In this document: positions 48,676-59,487 of the stretch, one piece after another
Numbering within the stretch: the stretch's first letter is position 1
Layout: each line of letters begins with the position of its first letter
NCBI GenBank assembly: GCA_043228905.1
Contig: JBHGNT010000008.1
Span: forward strand, 20,956,001 to 21,020,000
Reading direction: 5' to 3'
Source: Azolla caroliniana
Lineage: Eukaryota > Polypodiophyta
Length of the DNA: 64,000 nucleotides
Translations under genes and position numbers: made by a program
Notes under the pieces: generated by a model
Database searches by the model: none
The model's input: the letters and a program-made list of their open reading frames with translations, nothing else
Told to the model about the DNA's origin: nothing

Positions 48676-48722
<47 letters not shown>
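48676..48722. repeat. GA microsatellite in B2
   Basis: About 22 GA units. Confidence 0.9.
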
Positions 48723-48726
<4 letters not shown>

Positions 48727-48971
48727 CTCTCAATCACACGCTTATCACTGTTACCATGGTCAGTTGTTGTGGACTTTCCCGCATCACCCATGGCCAAAAG
48801 CAACATCTCTTATATGTATCTTCTCCTTCCCCATTACTGCAAATACCAAGAAATAGTAGAACAAGGTAGATGGAGAGAGACACACACACACATATTCAGA
48901 AACGGAGAGACGCACTGAGGGAGGGAGTGACTTCCTCTCAAAGGAGGGTCGTCCCACCCGGCGTGCCAAAG

Positions 48972-49314
48972 TGTTGTTGGGGTGGGGGGTGAAACCTAGA
49001 ATGGCTTCACCCCCCTCCCAAGGGGGTAAGTTAGAGAGAGAGCAAGAGAGAAAGACAAATAGGAAATGACGCCAAATGAAATGGGAAAAAACTATTTCTC
49101 ATTACATGCCCCATAAGGGTTTTATATAATACATAATGTAACGGTAAATAATATGTCTGTTACAAAAAGAGACCGTTACATTCTTGTCACATGCACATAA
49201 TTGTGCATGTGCTCACACATACTCATCCTCACACTCATATACATTACACATACCAAACAACCCCTTTAACGTGTTTTACCCTTATACCGCCCCGTACAAC
49301 TCCTACGGGTAACA
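48972..49314 (-). repeat. 5' LTR of B2
   Basis: 343 bp. Inside it (48945-48971) the minus strand reads TTTGGCACGCCGGGTGGGAC, a candidate primer-binding site. Confidence 0.88.
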
Positions 49315-49319
49315 CAACC

Positions 49320-50030
49320 TGTATAAACATAAAATGGTGTAACCTTTGTCGATCAGTGGATAGAGTTATTATACGTAAATTCGGCGACGTGGAGAATATT
49401 TGTCCAGTCATCTTGATGATAGCTTAGAAAACACCAAAGATACTGCTCCAGCATTTGATTTGTTCATTCTGCTTGGCCGTCTGTTTGCGGGTGGTAGCCG
49501 GAGGAGAGGTTACATGTGACCTTAAGCATTTTAAAGAGGTGCTTCCAAAACTTCGAGACAAACTAAGGTCCACAGTTGCTGATGATACTATCAAGAAGGC
49601 CATGATGTCGGCATACTTCACGCATGACAGTTTCGGTGGTCTCTTCAGTTGACATTTCCTTAGTACATGGCAGGAAATGGGCCATCTTCGTATATCGATC
49701 TACTATTGTTAAGATCGCATCGAATCCCTTAGCGACCGGAAAATTTGTGATGAAATCTAGAACAATGGATTGCCATGGCTTGCTTGGAATTGGTAATGGT
49801 TCTAATAAAACATATGGATGATGCCTTGGCATTTTTGCTCTGCAACATGTATCACAAGTCCGAACAAAATCTTCGACAAATTGTCGCATATGGGGCAACT
49901 AGAATTATCATTGTACTAAATCATTAGATTTAGTACTACCAAAATGCCCAGCTGTATATGTGTCATGACAGTTTTGGACTACTTGAAGGCGACCAATACC
50001 ATTAAGAACATACAAGAGTTTCTTAAAGAA
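49320..50030 (-). pseudogene. D4 integrase
   Basis: Minus strand. VEDFVRTCDTCCRAKMPRHH (zinc domain end, about 49860), first D in VLDFITNFPVAKGFDA (about 49760), the core to LLDSIISNCGP where the second Asp is replaced by Asn (about 49570), then QMLEQYL-type text near 49450. Interrupted by B2 at 49319. Several frame changes. Confidence 0.85.
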
Positions 50031-50199
50031 TAGTAATCCATCATGACATTCGAATTGTCAATAGTTCGTACTTGGTTGTTGCGACTGTGAACAAGATGCT
50101 CGAGAGGGATCAATTTGTGTTAGAATGGCTTGGGCGAAAGCATCTGTCTTCAAGTCCTCACGTTTGGTATCGATAACATTGGAATCCAAGGGCATACCG

Positions 50200-51096
50200 A
50201 AGACCTACGTTGCTTGCAGTCGTGTCGATCCCAAGATTACTTGCTTTTGGTTATCGAAAGCCGGCTCACCGAGATGCGGTGCTAGATACGAGCGTCGTGA
50301 TAATGCATCTACCTTCCCTTGTTGCTTCCTCGGACGATATGTAATTTTGAAGTTGAAACGAGTGAGGAATTAGGCCCACCGGGCTTGATGTCGATTTAAC
50401 ACACGAGCATTCTGAAAGTAGGAAAGGTTTTTGTGATCACCGAATACAGTGACTTGATGAGAAGACCCCTCTAGAAAATGTCTCCATTGCGTAAAAGAGT
50501 CCACTATTGCTAATTGCTAATAGCTCCTCTTCATAGTTGATTTCGGAGGCGTCAAACTTGCATGAGTGGAAAGCCACAGGATGTAGCTTTTCATCGTCGC
50601 CTTGGTGAGACAGAATGCTACCCAAGGCGAAATCCGACGCATCTGCTTCAATGATGAATGGTTTTTCCGGATCAACATGAGCTAGAATAGGAGCTGATGT
50701 AAATGCCTTCTTAAGACTCTCAAACGCCATGTTTGCTTCTTCAGACCAAATGAACGGTTGTCCCTTCCTGGTAAGCTGTGTGAGAGGCAGAACAAGCTTT
50801 AAGTAATCATGTATAAACTTGCGGTAGAAATTGGCAAAGGCTAAAAAGCATTGCACATCTCGCAACGAACGTGGAGTCTGCCACTCTACCACCATTTTGA
50901 CCTTAGCAGGATCCATGGAGATGCCTTTTGAGGAGATGACATAGCCCAGAAATTCCACCTGGTTGCACCCGAAACTATATTTTTCCAACTTTTCATAAAG
51001 ACCATGTTCTCGAAGTCGTTTTAGTAATAACAGTACATGAGAATCATGCTCTTCTTCGGTCTTCGAATGAACTAGTAGATCATGCAAATAGATGAT
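50200..51096 (-). pseudogene. D4 RT C-terminal half and RNase H
   Basis: Minus strand 51087-50437: HDLLVHSKTEEEHDSHVLLL (after the YLDD box, changed to LHD here), FLGYVISSKGISMDPAKVKM, FLAFANFYRKFIH, LTRKGQPFIWSEEANMAF, RNase H IEADASDFALGSILSHQGDD and EINYEEELLAI. It is cut by E2 at 51096/51097 right at the catalytic RT box and resumes at 56749. Confidence 0.88.
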
Positions 51097-51504
51097 TGTA
51101 GAAAGTAGCGTGCGGAAGCAAATATAAAGACCGAACAGAAGGAAGGAAACTCAGGTTCAATGGAGAGCTTAAGCTTACACGGTATACGCAGGAGAGACAG
51201 AGAGAGTGAGAGAGAAGACACAAAAAACTATATTCAATAATAGTACTCAGTCTATATTCACCACTCTATACACATGTGTGTTCCATGAACACTTTTATAC
51301 AAGTCCTCGAAGGACTGACCGAAGTACTGACAGTACTTCAATGCTCATCAAGAGCTCCTACACTAACTCCCAAATATATTCATCACGGAATATCTTTCCT
51401 AACGACCTCCCAGTTTACGCACTCGGCCTAACCGATCAGTCCCAACCGATCCGGTCCTCGGCTTCTTCAGCCGATCCGGCCGATGTTGAGCTTGTCTCTC
51501 AACA
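51097..51504 (-). repeat. 3' LTR of copia E2
   Basis: TGTAGAAAGTAGCGTGCGG...GTCTCTCAACA (plus strand). The minus-strand start TGTTGAGAGACAAGCTCAAC is a short inverted repeat shared with E1, E3 and copia G. Confidence 0.93.
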
Positions 51505-51941
51505 CTCCCCCTCAAGCTGAACTCGAGGCTCTTCGAGATCTTCACAGCGCCGGTTCCTCCTGGCTTCACGCCTCGCTCGCGCTCCTCGACCTGTTCGACT
51601 ACGCGCGCTTCGACCCTTCCGGTCAGCTTGTCTGCTTATGCGGCCCTTATCAGCTCTTCTGTTGTTGCGGTGTTGACGCTTCTCCTGCTGCCTTTTCTTC
51701 CGCTTGGGCCTCGGTTGATTCAACGTGTCTGAATCAAACATCCGAACCGACTCGGCTACCTCCGATCAGTTTTCGCTCTCGTCTGAGTTGGTTGTCTCCA
51801 ACTCGTCTTCGGTCTTCTCGCCTTCGATGGCGTCATCTTCCCCATGTGTGGTTGGCTTCGGCTCTCTCCTTCGGTTTCTTCAGTCAATCCGATGTCGAAC
51901 TTGACAACCGACTCGGTGTCGCGGTGTCCGCTCCTTTCCTG
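51499..51941 (-). pseudogene. Extra 3' ORF of copia E2 (basic, unknown)
   Basis: Between RNase H and the purine tract the minus strand carries an Arg/Lys-rich reading, best seen at 51741-51499 (MFDSDTLNQPRPKRKKRQQE, SRQADRKGRSARSRTGRG). E3 has the homologous stretch (MFDSDTPNQ, SRQADRKGRGVQNRTSQG), preceded by an acidic segment. The conservation across two copies suggests a family protein or an RNA packaging region. No domain known to me. Confidence 0.45.
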
Positions 51942-54900
51942 CTACCTTGCTTGGTTGTTCGGGACTGTTCTCCCCCTCAAGTTCGGCACATCGAGGTGAC
52001 GCAACCCGAGCGCACCTAAGAATTGCCGCAACTTGTCCAGACCAAGAGGCTTGGTGAAGATGTTGGCAGCTTGCCGATCCGTCGAAACGTACTGAAGTTC
52101 GACTTCACCGGAAAGGACACGCTCACGGACGAAATGATAGTGCACCTCAATGTGCTTGGTCCGTGCGTGGAAAACGGGGTTTTTCGCGAGCTCGATGCTG
52201 CTGAGGTTGTCGCAGTAGATCGTCGTCGGATCTGACACCTCCACCTGCAGGTCCTTAAGTAGCCGCTTCAACCATATGGCTTTGCATGTCGCGACAGCCG
52301 CTCCTCGGTATTCAGCTTCGGTGCTCGACAGTGCAACTGTCGGCTGCTTCTTACTGCTCCACGCGATCGCGGCACTCCCGAGGGAGAACGCGTATCCAGA
52401 CGTGGATCGGCGATCGGCGGCGTTGCCAGCCCAATCAGCATCAATGCAGCCGACTAACTGCGCGGCTGCACCGGTCCGATATAGCAGTCCCCGGTCCTTA
52501 GTGTCGTTGACATACCGAAGTATGCGTTGCGCACACTGAAGGTGCTCCTTGGTAGGTCATGCCATGAACTGACTGATCACCCCGACCGGATAACTGAGGT
52601 CGGGTCAGGTGATGGTCAAGTATATGAGGCTTCCGACAATTTGTCGGAACCTCGTCGGATCGCATACCTTTCCCGTATCGGGACGAAGCTGGATGGTTCT
52701 GTCCAGAGGAGTCGAGACGGACTTACAGTCGACCATCCCGAGTTTGAAGAGCATACCCAGCACGTAATAACGTTGGCTGATCAATATGCCTTCGGGGGTA
52801 GGGATCACTTCGATCCCGAGGAAGTAATGAAGGTCCCCCAGATCCTTCATGTCGAACGATGCTGCAAGCTGGAGCTTCACGCGGTCGATTTCACCTAGGT
52901 CGGCGCCGGTGATGACCAAGTCATCAACATCAATAAAATACTAACCGGTCCGAGTCGACCTTTCCGGATGAACAGGGAAGAGTCTGATTTTGACGTGACG
53001 AAGCCCAACCGACGCAGTTGTTGTGTGATCTTCGCGTTCCAGGCACGCGGGGCTTGCTTCAGTCCGTAAAGGGACTTCTTCAGTCGGCATACTGCCGAGG
53101 AGTTCGTTCCGGAGTGAAATCCGGGGGGTTGTACCATGTACACCTATTCCTCAAGGTCACCTTGCAAGAACGCATTCTTTACATCCATCTGATGTAAGTG
53201 CCACCCCTTGGTCGCGGCTACTACGAGCAAAACACGGACGGTCGTCATTTTCGCGACCGGCGCAAACGTCTCATCGTAGTCGATGCCGTGTTTCTGCGCG
53301 TAGCCCTTTGCCACTAGCCGAGCCTTGTACCGGTTGACCGAGCCATCGGTGTTGTACTTGACTTTGTACACCCACCTACACCCAATCGGCTTCACACCCT
53401 TCGGTGCGTCAACCAGATCCCAGGTCTCGTTCTCCACCAATGCGTGCATCTCTTCCTCCATCGTGGCACGCCAATTTGCGTCTTTAGCCGCTTCTGCGTA
53501 GCTCTCTGGCTCACGCACTTCCGCTACACGGGTCATGTACGCATAATGATGCGCCATGTACTCGTTGTATCCGAACCGCAAAACAGGATTCTTTTGGCGG
53601 GTAGATCGGCGTAATCTCACATTAGCCGATGTCAAGGCCTTCTCAGTCGACGCGGCCTTCACCTTTAAAGACCCGTCACCGGTTCCCTCGGAGTCGGACT
53701 CGCGTCGGTCTGACTCGTTCCGTTCCGTGCCGGAATCCGACACCTTCTTCTTCCCTTTCTCTTTGCGCGTAAGCCGTCTCCTCGGCCTCCTGCGCGGGGA
53801 ATGCACGGCCGAGTCTCCACTACTCGCCGGCTCTTCATCGGACTGGTCGTACCAACTCAGTCGTCCAATCGGTCCACTTAACCGGAGTGAAATCGGACTC
53901 TCTTCGTGGGTCTCAATTTTGGGCTCATCCGGAGGCATCTCTGCCTCGCTGACCTCATCGTCAAAACTCGGATTGGGGGCAGGGTTCGGAGTCGGGGGCA
54001 GGTACCAGGACGTGGACTCGTCAAACACAACGTCGCGGCTGACACGCGCTTGTTTGGTGCAAGGGTTATAGCACTTATAACCCTTCTGCTCGTCCAAGTA
54101 ACCGACCAGGATGCACTTCTCGGCCTTTGCGTCCAGCTTCCTCCTTTTCTCCTTCGGTACATGGATATACGCAATGCTACCGAACACCCTCAAGTGTCAC
54201 AAGTTCGGCTTCGTTCCGAAATATAGCTCGTGCGCCGACACTTTGTCTCTGATCCGGTTTTGGATGTATACCGCGGTCCTTACCGCCTCAACCCAGTAGA
54301 ACTTGGGCAAGCTCTTCTCCTCCAGCATTGCCCGTGCCGCTTCCACAACTGACCGATTCTTCCTCTCGGCCACGCCGTTCTGCTCCGGCGTGTATCTACA
54401 ACTGAATTCGCGGCGAATTCCCATTTGTTGTAGATAACCGTTGAATTGACCGGAAAAGTACTCTTTTCCACCATCCGACCGCAGGCACTTGATCTTTCGT
54501 CCTGTTTCGGCTTCCACGAACCATTTGAGGTCCTGGAAACAGTCGAAGACTTCGCTCTTCCTCTAAATGATGTAGATCCACGTGTGCCGCGTGTGGTCGT
54601 CGATGAAGGAGATGAAATATCGGCTCCCGCCAAGACTAACGTTTTGTGCCGGCCCCCATACATCGGAGTGTATAAGGTCGAGCTTGTTCCGGCTCCGGTT
54701 TCGCTCGTTGGGGAAGGGAAGTCGGTGTTGCTTCCTGAGTTGGCAGGCTTCACAAATTTGTGCCTTTTGGCCACTAAATTTGGGCAATCCGAACACTACC
54801 TGTTTCGATTGCAGGTCTTGAAGCCGCTGGTAGTTGACGTGGCCTATCCGCTTGTGCCACAAGTCGATGTCCGACTCTGTCTTTTGTCCCTTCGCGAACA

Positions 54901-56269
54901 TTGCGGTGCCGCCATCAGTGGAGTCGAGGATGAACATCCTCCCGTCTCTGCGCCCTTGCGCAATCACATGGCCTTCTTCCTCAATGAAGCACCCGAGGTG
55001 TGTAAACCGAACCGCCATCCCTTGGTCAACGATCTGTCCGACCGAGACCAGGTTTTTCGTGATTGTCGGAACGTGCAGCACGTTCATAAGTTTCCCTTTC
55101 TGCCCGACATGGCTAAGGGGAACTTCTCTGACATTCGCGATCGGATGCAGAGTGTCGTCTCCTGTTGCGACTACTCCAGGTTGTATCGGTTTTTCAAGGT
55201 ACGAGAACCACTCCTTATGGCTCGTCATGTGGTTTGACGCGCCGGAGTCTACGTACCACACCTCGTCCGATCTCGGGGTGGTCTGTTTCATTGAGTTTGC
55301 TTCGTGTCTCGTCACGAAGGCAGTCCCTTCTCCGACTCTCCCGGAGTCTTCGGCGTAGTGTGATCGCTGCCGATTTCCCTTGTCGGTATGTTTGGAGCCG
55401 CTCCCGGAACCAGTTCTCTCCGAATCGGCGCGCTTCTTCCAGCACTCACTTTCCCTATGGCCTTTCTTGCCACAGTACCAACACTCCGCGATGGACTTCC
55501 CTTGCCGGTTCTCATCGCTTTGACTCCCCCTGTTTCCGAAGGGTCCGGAGTTGCTGTCGGCATCACTTCGATGCCTTCTTCCCTGATCTCGTCGGCCGCC
55601 TCCATTGCGCGCCGACTCGCCTCGTCCTCCACGTCCACGGGGCCTATCTCCCTCCGTGTACAGCATTCTGTTGTCGGTGTGCGTGCTTGTAGACGCACCC
55701 GCGTGGTTCTCCTCTACCAGGAGCATTGACTGTAAGTCAAAAAAGGACGGCGTATTCTCCTGGGTACACACAGCCGTTCGGAACACTCCGAACTTCGACG
55801 CCAAACCTCCGAGACAGATCTGGACCATCTCACTCTCCTCGATGTTCACCTCTATGGAGGCGAGGGAGTCACAGATATCCTTGATCTTCGAGGTATAGTC
55901 CGCCACTGACAAGTCGCGTTGTCGTAGGTTGCTCAACTCCTGTCGGAGCTGAAGCTTCCTGGCTGTGGTGCTCACGGCGAAAATCTTCTTTAGATTTTCC
56001 CACGCACCCTTCGGCGTCTTTGCATCCCGAACATAGCTCAATAGTTGTTCGCCCACACACGACGCGAAGCAGTACAATACCCTGCTTGCCGATTGCTCCC
56101 ACGACGGGAAGTCTCTGTGTGTCGATTCGGGTGCCACGTCATTAGCTCCTTCGACATAACTACAATAGCCGTGCCCGAGCAGGTACTGGTGCATCTTGTA
56201 GGACCAAGACGCGTAGTTGGTTCTGTCGAGCTTCTCTGTTGGAATCGAGCTCGGCATGCCTCTATCCAT
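51942..56269 (-). pseudogene. Copia E2 gag-pol polyprotein
   Basis: ATG 56269 (MDRGMPSSIPTEKLDRTNYA). Gag core, Arg/Gly/Asp-rich region, knuckle C-W-Y-C-G-K-K-G-H-R-E-S-E-C (about 55455), protease YVDSGASNHMT (about 55250), pre-integrase DLWHKRIGHVNYQRLQDL, zinc CEACQLRKQHRLPF, integrase D in HSDVWGP (about 54660), D in CLRSDGGKEYF (about 54480), E in EQNGVAERKNR (about 54370). [18 protein letters not shown] (about 53170), then the VDDLVITG box (about 52910). RNase H: DADWAGNAADRRSTSGYAF, YCDNLSSIELAKN. Ends NNQAR at 51942. About 1440 codons. Lesions: stops at about 54561, 54195, 53145 and 52600, and a frameshift near 52945. Confidence 0.93.
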
Positions 56270-56328
56270 CGTTCTTCTCGTTCTTCTTCGTCAAGTTGTG
56301 TCGGCTGTAGAGAGGTTCTCAACCCTCG

Positions 56329-56341
56329 CGCTCTGATACCA
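56329..56341 (-). other. Primer-binding site of copia E2
   Basis: Minus strand TGGTATCAGAGCG directly after the LTR. Confidence 0.9.
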
Positions 56342-56748
56342 TGTAGAAAGTAGCGTGCGGAAGCAAGTATGAAGACCGAACATAAGGAAGGAAACTCAGG
56401 TTCAATGGAGAGCTTAAGCTTACACGGTATACGCAGGAGAGACAGAGAGAGTGAGAGAGAAGACACAAAAAACTATATTCAATAATAGTACTCAGTCTGT
56501 ATTCACCACCCTATACACATGTGTGTTCCATGAACACTTTATAGAAGTCCTCGAAGGACTGACCGAAGTACTGACAATACTTCAATGCTCATCAAGAGCT
56601 CCTACACTAACTCCCAAATATATTCCTCACGGAATATCTTTCCTAACGACCTCCCGGTTTACGCACTCGGCCTAACCGATCGGTCCCAACCGATCCGGTC
56701 CTCGGCTTCTTCAGCCGATCCGGCCGATGTTGACCTTGTCTCTCAACA
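56342..56748 (-). repeat. 5' LTR of copia E2
   Basis: 407 bp, ends TGT...ACA as in the 3' copy. Confidence 0.93.
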
Positions 56749-56850
56749 ATGATAAAAAAATCATCCAAGAGATCTTAGAATATATCATTTGCCATGTGTT
56801 GGAAGACTGTTGGCGCATTAGTGAGACCAAAGGGCATGACCGTACTATGA
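56749..56850 (-). pseudogene. D4 RT palm piece
   Basis: Minus strand MPFGLTNAPTVFQHMANDIF (56834-56775), the segment before the catalytic box, continuing the D4 RT across E2. It is cut at about 56850, where another element joins. Confidence 0.85.
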
Positions 56851-57240
56851 CAGCCGGCAGCGGGTTGAAGAACCTCCAACGCTCTAATACCAAACGTTGG
56901 GGACAAGACCGTCAATGCGGAAGTGCAAGCAACATTCGTGATGAAGAAGAACCTGTGTATGTGCATAAGCAAGATACAGAGAGAGAGAGAGAGATAGGCA
57001 CAAAGAAAACGTTATATTTCTTAATGGCAACAGTTACAAATGACAACCAACCAACTTTAACTAAAGGTTACAAAGTCACTTTATATAGTGACTATCTTAG
57101 GGCAACTGCCCTTTATGCTATTTACAGAAAAAGCCCAAACTTGGGTTGTCCAAAGGGACAATGTGAATACGGCCATTATACATTCATATTCGACACACTG
57201 CTCTTTGATCGGGTGTTCCCGGCAGCTTACTGAAAGATTA
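56851..57240 (-). repeat. Copia-like LTR and primer site of element H, truncated
   Basis: Minus strand TGGTATTAGAGCGTTGGAGG (primer site, 56873-56892) preceded by an LTR-like block with a GA tract (56977-56996), TATA-like CACTATATAAAGTGAC (about 57075-57090) and a short inverted repeat. No second copy in the window, so the outer end near 57240 is a guess. Confidence 0.45.
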
Positions 57241-57700
57241 CCCTTGCCGCGTCCGGCCTGCATGGCCTCCTTCGTTCACGTAACGCCTTGGCTGGTCGGT
57301 GCCTCTATTGTTGCCACCTTCTTCCCCTTGCCACCACCTTCCATTACCCTCAATCTCACGTTGCCACATTGGCCAAACTGTCGGGGTCTCCGGACAGGTA
57401 TGAAGGATCCTTCTTGGGCCTCCAATTTGTTGGGTCATCGACTCGTGTACCAAGCGCATCTGATCTTTGTCTTGCCGACTCTGCCGGTCAGTTCTGTATC
57501 TGGTTCGTGGCCACCTCGCCGGCCTCATACCTCCTTTTGCTCTGCGTTCCGTCGTCCGATCACGTTCACCTGCCGCCACCGTCCTTCTCTCTAGGTCTCA
57601 CGCCGGCTCTCGGGCCGACCATCGGAGTCTCTAGAACCGATGTGAAGGATCCTCCTCATGCTTGTCGTATTTCGGACCCTTATCCCGGGTTGTCCTTCTT
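57241..57700. other. Unassigned GC-rich stretch
   Basis: GC-rich, pyrimidine-rich on the plus strand, similar in texture to the B internal region but with no clear match. A short imperfect duplication occurs (ATGAAGGATCCTTCTTGGGC at 57401, GTGAAGGATCCTCCTCATGC at 57641). No convincing coding region; overlapping long frames on both strands reflect composition. Confidence 0.5.
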
Positions 57701-57702
57701 TG

Positions 57703-58228
57703 AATAGGAACAAGAGCGTGAAAGGAGTGGTAGTGACCGTGATGCCGAATCGGATGAAGAATTCGATTTCGGGCCAACTGAAGAAGCCGAAGAAGAAAAC
57801 TAGGGCAGTAATCGCAAGGAAGAGCCGAAGACAGCCGAACAAAGGGGAAACAAAGCCAAGAAAGACGTAAAGGCCAAGACTAAGACATGGTCGGACATAG
57901 TTAGGGGCCTGAAGACAGAAGACGAATTGGAAACAGCCAATTCGGGTGAAAGTGGGAATGAATCGGAAATGTCTGATTCAATCATAATGTTTGATTCGGA
58001 TACGCCGAATCAATTGAGGGCCAAGTAGAGAAAAGGGCAGAGAGAGAGGCGCCAAAACCGCGACAGCAAGGGAGCTAAGAAAGGCCACATGAGCAGACAA
58101 GCCGACCGGAAGGGTCGAGGCGTGCAGAATCGGACTAGTCAAGGAGCGCAAGCGAGCATGAAGCCAAGAGAAGCCGGAACGAAGATCTGGAAAAGCATAT
58201 GGAACCTCAAGTTGAGCTTGAGGAGGAG
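57703..58228 (+). pseudogene. Extra 3' ORF of copia E3 and purine tract
   Basis: Plus strand: an acidic segment (SDRDAESDEEFDFGPTEEAE), one stop, a basic/helical segment (KAKTKTWSDIVRGLKTEDEL), SGESGNESEMSDSIIMFDSD, a stop, then the Arg-rich part shared with E2. Ends with TTGAGCTTGAGGAGGAG before the LTR. Upstream E3 coding sequence is absent. It gives a second, independent copy of the E-family 3' ORF. Confidence 0.6.
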
Positions 58229-58533
58229 TGTTGAGAGACAAGCTCAACATTGGGTGCGTAAACCGGTGCGTAACCCAGTGCGTAGACTAGGTACATAAAA
58301 CCGTGCGCAAAATATGGTCATAGCGGTATGTAAACCGAGAGGCCGTTAGAATGTTATTCCTCATAAGGAATAATTTTGGGGGTAAGTGTAGGATGCTCAT
58401 TTATGAGCAGTCAGGTACTGTAAGTACTTGTGTCAGCCCCATAGTCAAGGCTTGTATAAAAGCTGCTCATTGAGCACCAAATATGTACAGAGAACATACA
58501 GAGAATTATTTTTTAATATAGTTTACATTTTCT

Positions 58534-58591
<58 letters not shown>

Positions 58592-58685
58592 TCTCTATGA
58601 TTCCTCTGTTTTATTGAACTATCGTAATTCCAAACCGTGTACTCAATGTCTTACGCATACGCTTCCGCATATGTATTTTTTTACA
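58229..58685 (+). repeat. 3' LTR of copia E3
   Basis: TGTTGAGAGACAAGCTCAAC...ATTTTTTTACA, about 457 bp, longer than in E2 mainly from a CT expansion (58536-58589). Shares with E1 the words GGAATAATTTTGGG and TATGAGCAGTCA. It abuts LINE 2. Confidence 0.8.
58536..58589. repeat. CT microsatellite in the E3 LTR
   Basis: About 26 CT units. Confidence 0.9.
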
Positions 58686-59487
58686 TGCGGATTTAGCAGA
58701 TTTTTGGTTGGTGGGAGGTGACTTCAATATGATTGAGGATGTTGCTGATAGGTTGGGAGTTGCAGGTACTACTATTTTAGGACGGGAGGCTAAGTGTTGG
58801 GAATGTGCACTCATTTTCACGCATACAAGGATCCCTTTAGTTCTCTCGATCAGATGGGAGTGTGGTTGTCACAAATTTGTCTCGACTAGATAGATTTTAT
58901 GGTAGTAGTGTATTTTTGGAGGTGGGTGGGTCCCTAGGAATTATTCAGGGCTCAGTTATCTTTGACCATGATCTTCCGAAGTTACATGTTACATTTACAA
59001 AGAGGCGATACTCCAAGCAATTGTGTATCCCTCCTTCATTGCAATCTAATGATAATCACAAGATGTCAATCACTCAGATATGGTCGAGCTACAACTTCTC
59101 GGACGAGTGTCTGCTTAACAATATGGTTCATGCCATAATATATACAAAGACTCTATTCACAAAAATAATTGCAACATCGGTTTATCATTGCAATTCAAAA
59201 ATTACCAACCTACCTCGTGCTCTTGCAGCAGTACAACAATTGTTGGAAAGGTATCCAACTTCATCTATGCTACGTTCTGAGTTGCAGCGAGTGAAAAGTG
59301 TTTTAAAAGAAAAGCATGGGAACGCTCAATGTTCTTTTACTGCCGTAATGTTGCTCGTTGGTCACAAAGGGCATGATCGGGTCAACAAAGAATTCTTTAA
59401 TCAGTTTAAACGGAAAAATAAACCTCTTTCTATTACCTCTTTGAAGCTACTTGATGGATCCTATACATCAGATGACTCTGAGATGTG
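58686..59487 (+). pseudogene. LINE 2 endonuclease and linker
   Basis: Starts inside the endonuclease at WLVGGDFNMIEDVADRLG (about 58705), the conserved GDFN box, then LDRFYGSSVFLEVGG (about 58880). The linker is open at 58862-59488 (208 codons): ITNLPRALAAVQQLLERYP, SELQRVKSVLKEKHGNAQCS, ending TSDDSEM stop. The 5' end of the LINE is missing at the E3 LTR. Apurinic-type endonuclease nicks target DNA for LINE insertion; this copy is dead. Confidence 0.8.

Larger units (their letters stand above)
46216..49314 (-). mobile_element. Non-autonomous LTR element B2 (LARD-like, 3.1 kb)
   Basis: LTRs 46216-46532 (317 bp) and 48972-49314 (343 bp), perfect 5-bp duplication CAACC (46211-46215, 49315-49319). 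The minus-strand TATA box (TTATATAAAACCC) sets the orientation. No gag or pol can be read inside. The sub-LTR sequences match those of Ty3 family C at both ends, suggesting mobilisation by C proteins. Confidence 0.88.
51097..56748 (-). mobile_element. Copia E2, full length
   Basis: LTRs 51097-51504 (408 bp) and 56342-56748 (407 bp) differ at about 11 bases plus one indel by eye (~97%). Perfect duplication ATGAT (51092-51096, 56749-56753) inside D4 RT. Minus strand order: LTR, primer site (TGGTATCAGAGCG, 56329-56341), gag-PR-IN-RT-RH in one reading frame with about five lesions, an extra 3' ORF, purine tract (TTGAGGGGGAG, 51505-51518), LTR. Confidence 0.95.
45184..56850 (-). mobile_element. 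Chromovirus D4, 5' truncated, split by B2 and E2
   Basis: 3' LTR, chromodomain and integrase (45569-46215, 49320-50030), RNase H and RT (about 50200-51096, 56749-56850). Target duplications of B2 (CAACC) and E2 (ATGAT) confirm that both entered D4. The RT N-terminal half, protease, gag and 5' LTR are missing: the sequence meets element H at about 56850. Confidence 0.88.

Noticed and set aside
54446-55729. Plus-strand ORFs of 263, 174 and 175 codons
   Set aside because: Antisense to the E2 gag-pol polyprotein; they have no homology and follow from its codon bias.
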